Below the pieces are notes generated by a model, which was given only the letters and a program-made list of their open reading frames with translations, made no database searches and had not been told where the DNA came from. Position numbers and translations under genes: made by a program. From Blastomussa wellsi (lineage: Eukaryota > Cnidaria > Anthozoa > Scleractinia > Plerogyridae), in assembly GCA_947652115.1 (NCBI GenBank), contig OX393562.1, forward strand, positions 12,717,294 to 12,781,293: 64,000 nt of DNA. Direction: 5' to 3'. Shown here one piece after another: positions 37,501 to 49,500 of the stretch. Position 1 is the first letter of the stretch. Each line of letters starts with the position of its first letter.

Positions 37501-40500
37501 TCATTCGAGTCATGAATAGCGAAGCGTACTGGTGTTGGGTGAAAGACGTGTGTCTACGCGTCTATCTCAAATACGGACAAGGGATCACGGTTCCCTTAGA
37601 TCCCGTCCACGATCCCTTGCATGTTTTCGACGAGGCCGACGTACAAAACAAACCCTTTCGTTTCGCCGTCTACATAATGTGGTTGAGGTACCAACCCCAC
37701 GCATTCGATTGGTTCAATTGTCTGTTGACGCAACGCGACGTCCTGGTACGGGATTGCACGGTACGACTGACCTCCATTCTGGCGACGACATGAAACGAGC
37801 ATTGCAGAACTACGTCGATCCTTCCAAACCGGGTAGTTTGGGAGGCGTGCATCGGTTTGCCAGAGCCCACCGACTCGACCCGACTAAAGTCAGGAAACTC
37901 TTGGAAACGGAACTCGCGTACACGTTACACAAACCCAGAAGGAGACGTTACCCCACCTTACCCGTGTTGGTTTTCGGCATGGACGAGCAATGGGTGGCCG
38001 ACCTGATCGAGGTGCAAAACATCGCGAGAGAAAACAAAGGGTACAGGTACCTGCTGACGGTCGTGGACGCTCTTTCCAAGTACGCGTGGGTGGAACCGGT
38101 CAAAAACAAGACGGGGAAAGCCGTGACGGAAGCCTTCGCCAAGATCTTGAAGCGAGCCAAAGGTAGAAAACATATCAATTTACAGACGGACGACGGTAAA
38201 GAATTTTACAACAAGACCTTTGCAGAGTTCGCGAAACGTCGAGGCATCCATCACTTTTCCACGGCCGGAGACACCAAAGCCAGCATCGTCGAGAGGTTCA
38301 ACCGCACCCTGAAGGAACGCATGTACAGGTACTTCACTGCCGCGAACACGACGAATTACACCAAAGTGCTGCCTGCCTTGGTGAAAGGGTACAACGTCTC
38401 GTTTCACCGAAGCATCGGCATGGCACCCGCCAAAGTGAACTCGGCCAACCAAAAAGCCGTGTGGAACGTGTTGTACGCCAAGAAGAAAAAAAGAAGACGT
38501 CGCGGCAGCGAATTCAAAGTGGGCGACAAGGTACGTCTCAACACGAAATTTCGTCCTTTTCAGAAAGGTTACTTGCCCGGATAGACTGAGGAAGTGTTCG
38601 TGGTACGCCGAGTGAAGCCGGGACCACCTCTGACCACTTACGAGTTGGACGAATACGACGGCACTCCTCTGAAAGGCACGTTTTACAAGCAGGATTTGCA
38701 AAAAGTGTCGGTGGGAGACGACGACCTGTTCAGGGTGGAAAAGATTCTGAAACGAAAAGGTACAAAAGTCCTGGTGCGTTGGAAAGGATGGCCAATCAAA
38801 TACGATAGCTGGATCGACAAGAAAGCTCTGGTGACACGATGAAAGACTTTTACGTCAAGTTGACGAGCGGTTCGAATCGGTTCGAATTTCCGGACAACCG
38901 AGCCAACCGTTTCAAGAACAGACTCCCGTACCTGATGCAGTTCAAGGAACCCGGTTGGAAAGTGGGCATGACGGACATTCACGTGCCCAAAGCGCCCCGT
39001 CGAGTGGACTTGAAAGATCCCTTCTTGTTCCGTTTCGAGTGGCAGTTGAAGTACGGCGACGGAACTTACGCCGGTACGGACGACACGACGTTGGAGATCA
39101 CGCGTGACGTTCTGGAACGGTTGCACCCCAACATCGCTAGCGGTACCCAACTCCTGCAAGCCGTGAGACGTCTCTACTACAAGACGTTGCAAGACGTGGA
39201 CGTGGTGGACGCCGACCTGAGACGAGACGATGGAGAGAAATTGTACACCCGACTCGTGTTCGACCGAGACGAATTCGTCTTGGACAACCGCGACACATTC
39301 ACGGGGGACGCCCAGCGTTACCCGGCCGTGTTCGTGGGATTTCGATTGGCCCGGGACATGGGATGGATCGAGGTGACGGGTCCGCCCGATGCTCCCGTCT
39401 ACGTCCTGGGTGACAATTTACGCAAAGACTTTCCCGACGACACCGTGCCCAGTGCCACCGACATCGTGGAAGGCAACGACGAATTTTACAAAGTGGACAA
39501 CGATGCCCTCCAATTGAGCTGTTTCTGCAATTGGGTGTTTTCGTACCTGAACGAAAGTTACGAAAGAGCCTTCGGGTTTAATCGACGCCAACTGTTCGTA
39601 CACTCCAGCGTGGTGGAAAGCATCCCCGTGGGCGTACGCATGACGAATCTCTTGGGGGACATTCCGTACTCCTTGGACCGACGCGGCTACGAGATGCAAC
39701 ACGTTCGATGTATGCCCGTACGCGGAGAACTCTTGGACATTATCGAGATCGTCGTGAAGGAGGAGGACGACGACACCGACGTTCACTTCGAACCCGGGAA
39801 CACCGTGGTGACGTTACATTTCAAGTATGCCTGGTGAAGAGTTTTACCTCACGTTACCCAGCGACAGCAGTCGCGGCTAATATCCCGACAACGCGAACAA
39901 TCACTTCAAGGTGCGACTACCCAATCCCATGGAAGGACAAGGTTGGAAAGTGGGATTGAGCAGCATTTCCTTACCCGATGCCAAAGTGACCATTCCGGCC
40001 GTGACCGACGATCCCGAGACCATCCTCTTCACGTACAAGTGGGTCAGAGACAACGACAATAAACCTTATCAGGGCAACCGATTCACCGTCGGGACCAGCA
40101 AAGTGAATCTCCACGACTTGAACAACGTGTTTTCTACGATGAACGGTGTGGAATTCATGAAAAGCGTGGTGAATTTCTACGATCAGAAAAAATTCACAGC
40201 CTACGGTGGTCCAAAGCTGGGTAGCAAATATACCAGTCCGATAGACAACAAGCGCTCGTACATACAGTTCAAGTGGGAAGGAGACGAATTGGTCATAGAC
40301 AACAAAGACATCACCCGAAAAGGAGAACCTCCTGCATTCCAGATCAACAAACACCTGGCCGCCAAGATGGGGTGGTTGTCTGAAGATGAAAGTAAGTTGG
40401 GACCGAATCTCCTCATTTGAGTCAGACACCATCCCCAACATCAACATCAATTATGCCGACGTGAAAAGTTTTGCGGGAAATCCTACATTGTCGGATAGTA

Positions 40501-43500
40501 GTGGAGAGTTTCTCAAATTGAGCTATTACTGTAACTGGCGATTCATCAACTTGAACAAAGCATTTGGACACGTGTTGGGGACCACGACGTCACGATCTCT
40601 GTTCGTGTACTCGGACGTGGCCCAGAGTTCGGTGGTGGGCGATCAAGTCACCGATCTGTTGCGAGAAGTCAACTACGTGAGAAAAGGACAAGGCAGCACT
40701 TACTTCGAACCGCTCCACGTACAATATATTCCGGTGCGCAAGGACACGTTAGACATTATCGAAACGCAAGTGTTCGAGACGAACGGCCCCTTGACCACAT
40801 TCGGTGTTGAAGGCAGGACCATCTTGACGTTGCATTTCAAACGAGAATGAGAGGAGGTAGTTTGACGCGCTACGTACCCGACCAAGACGGCACCGGTTTC
40901 TTCAAAGACATCCTTTCCTCCACCGCCCGAGAAGGTTGGCGAGGTTTAAAAAGGGGTCCGTTGGGTCTACCCGTCAACATTTCCGCTGCCGTGGCCGGAG
41001 CCAAGAGAGGAGCGAAACGTACGGTGAAACGTAAGATAGAAAGAGAAGCCAGCAAGAGGCTCAAGAGAGGCCTCAACGATCTGTTTGGTTCGTGATGAAT
41101 CCCATCTATTCCAGACGCGTGAAACGGATAAGGAAAATAAGTCAACGAGGTGGGACGTTTTGGTCCGACTTGGTGAAACAACTGCAGCGACAGTATCCTA
41201 TAAAAAAGCGAGGTCAACGCAGAGGTACGTTCATTCCTAGACGTCAACGCAAACGAAAACGATGACAGATCTCGTGCCTCTGACCGGATCGACGGGCGTG
41301 TCCAATCCCAAATTGGATCTGTTCCGCGTCCCACCCACCGATGTCAGCATCTCCAGTTTTCGCATGGTTCCCATCCAGACCTTTACCACAGGGATCAACC
41401 CCGTGGACTTTCAGGTCGATCCGCAAGAAGATTACATCGATTTGAGTCGCAGTTTCTTCGAAGTGGAATTGAGGTTGAAGAAAGCGGCGGACGGTACCAA
41501 TTACGCAGTGGCAGACAACGTGTTTCCCGTCAACAACTTGGCGCACACCTTGTTCAAACAGATCAACGTCAAACTCAACGGAACCTTGATCAGTCCTCAG
41601 ACCGACACGTACCATTACAAGGCCTACCTCGAAACGTTGCTGAACCACGACAGAGACGACGGCGACACCATCTTGAAACCTCAAGGCTGGTACAACGGCA
41701 TCGACTGTCCCGACACGTTGACGGCCAACAACCTGGACGATGCCGCGCCTCACGCCGACTTCGAAGCTCTGACTACCACTCAACAAGAAACCGTGAAAGC
41801 CCTGAAAGCAGAAAGAGCCAAGTACCTCGGAGGTACCGTGCACGTGTTGCGCTTCACGCCCCACATCGAAGTGTTTCACATGGACAAGGTCTTGGTGCCA
41901 GGCGTGCAACTCCAGATCCAGATTTACTTCAACAACCCAGATCTGTTCACCGTGGGTGTCGCAGGGCAACCTGCGGCTCGACTCACGAGCCAAGACATAA
42001 AAGTCAGACTGTACCTCTGTCAACTGAGACTCAATCCCTCCGTGTACTTGGAATTGGAAAACAAACAGAGAACGACCCGGAAACCCGTCAGCTACACCAC
42101 CGTGAGAGGTGAAATCAGGACCTACAACATGCAAGGCAACCAACAACGCTTCGAGATCAACAACCTGTTTCAAGGACGCATCCCCAATCGTTTGGTGGTG
42201 GGTATGGTGTCGACGGCGGCTTTCACCGGCACGTTGGTCACCAACCCCTTTAATTTCCAGAAATTCGGTTTGAGCAGCATTCGTCAATTGGTGAGAGGAG
42301 AAGAGTACCCGTACGAGACGTTGGAACTGGTGCACGACGACGACAGCAAGGATCTGAGAGGATACTTCAGGTTCCTGCAAGCCACGGGGTGTCTGTGCCG
42401 AAAGAAAGGAAACATGGTGAGGAGCGAGGAATGGGGACAAGGCAGGAACAGCACGCTGTTCGTATTTGACAACGCGGCCAACGGATGTTTGGACAGTCCC
42501 GTGTTGAATCCCAAACAGAGCGGAGAGGTGCAGCTGGTCCTGAATTTCGGTGCCAATCCAGGAGTCAACATCACCGTCGTGGTGTACGGCGAATTCGAAA
42601 ACTTGTTAGAAGTCGACGCCAACAAAGCCGTCCTGTACAACGTGTACGAACGCTGATGGAACGCGTGGCCCTGAACAACGTGCAGTTGGACCATTTGGCA
42701 GAAGCAGACCCCGTGTTGAAACCGCATTTTCACGGGACCGTGGCCTGCGACGAATTACCGTCGACCCCTCGCAAAGGCGTGCCTCGGGGTTACATCGTCA
42801 ACACGGATCCGTCCGACTTACCGGGTCGCCATTGGATCGCCCTGTGGACCGAAGGCAACGTGTGCGAGGTGATGGACAGTTACGCGTTACCTCTGGAGGC
42901 GTACCAGACCGCGGGACCGTTGCAAGCGTGGTTAAAGACACATTGGAAGTACGTGATCCGAAACGGACAGAGTTTACAGTCGTTGTTCAGCAAGAGTTGC
43001 GGCGATTACGCCCTGTTGTATTTGAGTTCGAAAGCCAGAAACGAAAGCATGCAATACTTTGTAAATCGTTTCTCCAAACACGATTACGCGGCCAACGACC
43101 ACCAAGTAGGCCAGATGTTACGAGAAAAAATAGTAAGAGCCTTAGGATGGCAAGATGTTTGTAAACGACCTCACGTTCAGAACACCGTGCGATCGCACGG
43201 TGGTGTAAATCATTTTTTTTTCGAATAAAGAGGTGTGAAAACGAACCCTGTAGTCACTCTGTATCCATGGATCGAGGAGACGCGTTCACCTTCAACTGTC
43301 CGTGCAGCATCTTGATCGTGGGACCGTCGGGCTGCGGTAAGACGGTCTTCACTTCCAAACTCTTGACGGAAAACGCCGACTTGTTCGGGTCGTCTCCCAA
43401 GGTCGTACGATACTGTTACGGCGCGTGGCAGGACAAATTCGAGGACATGCAGCGAAGAGGCATCAAATTCCACGAAGGCATTCCAGACACGAACGATTTG

Positions 43501-46500
43501 AAAAAGTGGTTTCCCAAAGGAGGTGTACTGGTGATGGACGATTTGATGGACGAAGGAGGCAGCGACAAACGCGTGCTCGATCTATTCACCAAACACTCTC
43601 ATCATCAAAACATCACGGTGTTGTACTTGTGTCAAGACATGTTCCCGCCCGGCAAGTACGCCAAGAGCATTTCCAGAAACGCGCATTACGTGGTAGCGTT
43701 CAAGAACCCTCGCGACCAATTGGGATTTCGAAACTTGGTGCTTCAAGCGTTTCCGAATAAGTGGAAAGACGTGCACGTCAGGTACAGACGAGTGACGGAC
43801 AAGCCTTTCGGTTACATGGTCTTGGACTTGCATCCTGCCAGCAGCGACGATCGACGACTCCTCAGCCACTTGTTAAAAGACGAGGGATACGTGCGATGTT
43901 ATCAGTTCGAAGAAGACGAAAACCCATAACTATCTGTGATGCAGCTACGCGACGTGTCGTGGTGCAGGTTCCTGCACTGATGCAGGCGACACTTGAGCCA
44001 GATGAGGCCCGACGACATGGATCGCGACGCCATGACGCGATTGGTGACGACGTGTAAGACGTGGGAGGACGTGGACGATCTGGTACGAGCATATAACGAG
44101 ACTCACTTCAGAGAATTGATTCACTCGTTACGCGATCGCTGAGGAAGTGTTACCTTCGGTGGGCGTGGGCAGATCTCCCGACGTACCGTCGATGGGAGAT
44201 CTCATTCACATGGCGTTAAACATTTCGCCTTTGAGCCCTCATCCCATCGACACCGTAGATTTGGATCGTTTGGATCCGTCTGCAGTGGATCGTCAACAGT
44301 TGCAGGCCATGGACGACCTACGAGACCAAGACATCATGGCTGCCTTGAGTCCCGCACACGTGGACCAGATGATGCAAAACGCCTACGGCACGCCTGGCGT
44401 AGGTTCTCCACCCGCACCCGTTTTCTCGACTACTTCTCCGGCAGGCGTAGGTACACAACCCGCGAGACCCACGGTCCCGCACAAGAGCCCTCGTAGGCGT
44501 CTTCCCTCGAGTAGCAGTAGTAGTAGCAGCAGCAGCAGCAACAACAGTACACCTAGAAGACCGCCGAGAATGAATCAAGACGACTTGCAGCGACAATTAC
44601 AACTGTTGTTAAACGATCAAAGTCAATCGGCAGCTGGACGACGCATCGCAGGCATCACGACCACCAACACCATCACCACGACCTACAAAGACGGAGGCAG
44701 ACCCAGCGTGCGACGCACTTCTACGCGAGTGAGCGATTGAGATGGAACGACAGGTCTCACTCTTGAACGGGACCCACGCCAAGTGCCCCTTGGACCGCAA
44801 ATTATTGTACAAGTTGGACGGACTCTTTGCGTTTTACCATCGTCAGTGGTGGTGTCATCGTCAGATGTTTTACCATTTCAAACGGTGTCACGGTTGTTTG
44901 AACGCGTTGGCTTTAATCGTAGTGGCAGCAGGCATCGTCGTGGGTTCTGTGTTGGAAAACAGTATCCTGATCGCTTGTTTGTCGGCGGCAGGTACCGTGG
45001 TCAAGGGATGGAACGATTTTAAAAAGTTTTCCTTCAAAGTCGACATGTGTCGTTTTGCCTACACCACCTACGACAAGATGTTAATCGAGTTGAGAACCTA
45101 CGCACGAGGTCTCCCCATGGACGAGTTGGACGGATTCTTAATCAAGATGCAAACCTTGGACGACACCATCACCGATTTCACCCCGCCCGTGTCCGACAAG
45201 TGCATTCGAGACTACGAAAAAACATTTCGTTACGATCACGTGGATAAAGGCGAGAGCACGACGGTGTGAGAATCAGTTTGGGCAATGAAGGGGAGACGAA
45301 CAGGTCGTGGTAGAAGAACAACGCGAAAGAGACAAAAAGGAGGACTCTTTCCCCTGGCGGCACTCATTCCAGCTTTGGTGGCCGGAGGAAAGGCCATAGC
45401 AGCGGGTGCTCTGTCCGGAGCTGCAGGGTACGGTGCGAAAAAAGGATTGGAGGCGTTAGAAAGAAGAAGAAAAAGAAAACGAAAACCCCTCACGCGGTCC
45501 CAATTGAGTTCTGGATCCAAGAAACAGGCCAAAGTCATCTCGCGCATCGTAAAAGGTTTTGTGAGATGAAAAGGAGGAGGACTAAAACACGACGCAGAAG
45601 ACGACAACGAGGCGGTGCATTGCTCAGTATACTCAAGAACGCTGCGACAATCGGGTACAAACTCGGAAAGGACAAGAGGTATAAAAGAATGGGTGCAAAG
45701 GGTGTCACGGGTAGTTACAAAAGACGCTCTGCTCCGTGGGAAGTATGATGAGACTGTTACGTAAGGAGAAACGTTTCCTGACGTCCATCCTGAACGAGGC
45801 GGACCGGTACAGGCGACAAGACATGTTGATGCACGCCAATGCCGATCAGATCAACGCCGTCAGCGAAATGGTCTTGAATCTGCTCAAGAGAAACATCCCG
45901 GTGAGCGAACGAGCGATACAGAAGTTACGACCTCATAAAACAAAACTACGCGAACTGGCCAAACGCAAACACTCGGTCAAACGACGACGCGAACAACTGT
46001 TGAAGCAACAAGGCAGCGGGTTTTGGAACGGTCTACGCAACGTCTTCAAAGCATGTCACTGCAAGAGCGGTTAAAAGGGTGGAAGCAACGCGTGGCCTAC
46101 CTATTGTCGGAAACGAGAGAGCTACGAGAACGTTTGGAACGCGTGAAAGAAAACAGAGACCATTGGTATAAAGCCTACCACGATCTACGCCGCCAACACA
46201 CCTCCTGGAAGTACGCGGACGAACGTTTGTGTCCCGACTGCAGAGTCGTCGCCGAAGGTAAAACGCGCGAGTTGTGCCAGGAGTGTGCCGATGACGCGAG
46301 AAGTGCTCATGATCCCGTCCTCGGAGTTCGACCGATTGACGAACCACTACAAAGGCAAGTTGACACAGAGCGCGCTATTGAACAAGGCGGCTCGATTGTC
46401 TGCCGAGAAACAATTGTTGGAGAAACACTTACCTCCGGGTCTGGCCGTGAAGAAAACCAAACCGATTGCAAAGGAAGTGGGTAAACTCGGCCGACGCATC

Positions 46501-49500
46501 CGACGAGGACCCGTGACCGTTCGCAGTGCACCCGACGATGACGACGACGACGACGACGTGCTCTTAAACGCTCCCTTGGAAAACATGTTGAAACAAATCG
46601 TCAAAGCCAACAAGGCGACAGCTGCTGCAGCAGCAACAGCAGCAACGCCCGCCGTCGTCGTTAAAAAGGAATCCTCGACGCAATCCAAATCAGTTCCACG
46701 CAAGAAAACGATCAAACGACAACCTGCCACACCGTCCACGTCCCACGCAGACCAAGGACCACCAAAAACGACTTTCAAAGAAAAACTGACAGGTCTGTTC
46801 AAGAGGAAGAGAAAAACAGAAGCCGAGCGATTGAAACCGGCACCCGAGTGGGAAGATTGGCACAAAGGCAAGAAACTGAGACGTCCTTTAGAGCCCGAGT
46901 ATGACGAAACCGACGAAGAAGAAGAGTCGTACGAGGAAGAGGAAGACGACGACTAGTGGAGGGGGATTCGACATCCAGAAATTACTGGCAAAAACCGGCA
47001 TGGAATTTCATTGGCCCGGATATCAGTTCATGGGACCTGGCACTCATTTGAAAAAGAGACTCAAACGAGGCGACAAGGGCATCAATCGTCTGGATCGGAT
47101 TGCAAGAACCCACGACATCGATTATTCTCGTGCCAAGAACCTACAAGACAAGTGGGTAGCGGACGCTAAGATGATAAGTGCGATCAACAAGTTACCCGGC
47201 AAGAAAACCATGACAGAACGCATCGTGAGACGTATCATGCAAGCCAAGAAAAAACTCAAGTTGTAATAAAGTCTTTTATTGACAATTGTTGTAGTTCGAA
47301 AAAAATATTTACATCGTTTGCAATTAAAAAATTTGTTCTTCAACAAGTGAGTTCCTTATAGAGTGTGTTGAACCTCTCATGAGGGGGATACCCCCCCATC
47401 CCCATACCCTTGGTATCACGCGACCTGTTTTGAATGTATATAAGGCATTCGCTTTCCATCCCACACCACCAGTTACCCTTTGAAGATGAGTGAGAGGGTT
47501 GAGAAACAACTATTGTTGGACACATATGAAGAAGCGACTGCTTTGATGGAATGGAAGTTGGACGCAGATAAAGAAAATTGCAAAGGTACCCGTTACCAAG
47601 ACATGGTTGATCTGATTGAAGATGGGCCGTGGTTCCTTGATAGGATAATTCAGATATCCTGGGATGCTACTTCAGATGACCCTGAAGTGCTTTCTTTGTG
47701 GGTCGATTTGCTGAGATGGGCAGAGGCCTTCGATAAATTGAACTCTTAATTGTGGAACATTTTATGGACCGTTTATCTGCATTTTATGGACCCTTGATGG
47801 AACATTTTATTGCATTACTATTTTTTTTTTTTTTGATTTTTGTTTTATTTTATCAGTCATGTCTTGTGGAAATTTACCTTCATGCTGTGTAGTCTGTGGC
47901 CAGGAACCTCCCACGTGTACACAACCTCTTCACAGAGTGCACAACGCTGATCACGAGAAGTTCGTGAAAGAAATCAAATGGGGCGAGATAACAGCCAAGT
48001 GGGGTGGTCGCGTTTTCTTGACTTGCTGCGGTTCCATTTATGGAGAATATTACGATATTGAGGAGTGGAACTTTACAACCGTTTTTCTAGGTGAGAATCT
48101 TGAAAAAGCACTCAAACGTATAAAATTTGTGAAGACTTTTATTTTGTAAACAAAACAACATCTGTGATTTGTTGATGTAGCACACGCTCCTATAAAATTT
48201 GTGAAGACTTTTATTTTGCATTGTAGCGTTTAGAAATGCCATGTATGATAGGAGAATTGGACTTTTATTTTGCAAGCGATTGTCACGTTTTGTAAACTTT
48301 AGAAATGCCATGTATGATATTAGAATTGTAATTAAAATAATTTTGAAAAAATCTCTGTGTGATTTTATTTATTCTGTTCTATGTAGCACTCGCTCATATA
48401 TCGTTGCGTTCAATTTGTAAATAGTTCCGGCGACACTGAAAGCGCTTAAATAAATGAAAGCCTAAACACAAAGACGGGACGTCTCAATCAGATAAGCATG
48501 TGCGTGCAAGTGCCAAATCTGTTCGCTCCAAAAAGGCTAAAATTTTGAACAAAAGATTGAAATATGATAGAAACTTCAAATAAACTTTGCTTCAAATTAA
48601 ATGTCATTGAAGATGAACCCACGAAATGTACTCAAAATATCAAAATATCGAAAATTTCAAAGCCGTGCAATTCTGCATGCGTAATTAGTTTATTCACACT
48701 TCACTCGGCTTCATGCTAAAAGTGGAAAGTTCAAATTTTAGCACACGGCTTTTGCATTCAATTCATAATTGAGTGGCTTTACCGATCTTTCTAAAACTTC
48801 CATACAAATTCGAAGCAACATTGTACATTACCATTTTGTGTTCAAAAGTCTTGAAAAGCCTAATTAACTTCGTGTACAGGTCCGTGATTCGAATTCAAAA
48901 CACGTTTGTAAGCGCCATGACATCATGTCTTAAAGGCCGTAAAAGGATAGATGAATCCTTCATCAGCGAGGTTTAAGCAGTCTATTCATGATTTTCCATT
49001 TCAAATCCACTAAAAAATCAATCTGTGTTTCTCCTCCTCATTTTTAACTCCAAAGAGGAGTGCCCCATCTAGCGAAAGGACTGGAAAATAATACGCTCCC
49101 TTCAGGAGCGGGGGACCGGAAAGCCATGACGTCATCCCATTATCGATTTTTATCGATTAGCCCTGGAAATCCGTGAGACGGGTCCAGAACCTACGTAGAG
49201 GTCTGGGGCGCAGTTTTCCTCAGGGATGACGTCAGACTGAATAATTTTTGCTCATTAAAAAGTCCGGAGGCCATCTTGGATGTAATCCGGCAATCTGATT
49301 GGTCGAGACGCGTCACGTGCGCTGTATGCTGCTCTGTGATTGGTTACGGACCAATTGAGCGACCTATACTACTGAAACCCAATTAAATTTATAATTATAA
49401 ATTCAAAGGAAGGAATACTTTGAATCTCGTTGTATTTATTGAGCAATTAGTCTACAACTTATTTGCCCGCTAAACCAAAGGCTATAATTTGTAGTGGACG

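Larger units (their letters stand above)
29658..49373. mobile_element. Maverick/Polinton (adintovirus-like) element, 19,716 bp
   Basis: Bounded by ~320-bp inverted repeats starting AGTAGTATAGG and a perfect GAAACC duplication. It encodes PolB, integrase, major capsid, penton-like proteins, protease and packaging ATPase, the defining Polinton/adintovirus set, plus accessory genes. It is richer in GC and far denser in genes than the host flanks. Terminal repeats differ by only a few changes, suggesting fairly recent insertion, but several genes are broken. Confidence 0.97.

Noticed and set aside
41244..42440. 398-codon minus-strand frame opposite the capsid gene
   Set aside because: Antisense shadow of the major capsid protein; its composition mirrors the capsid codons and no domain is visible.
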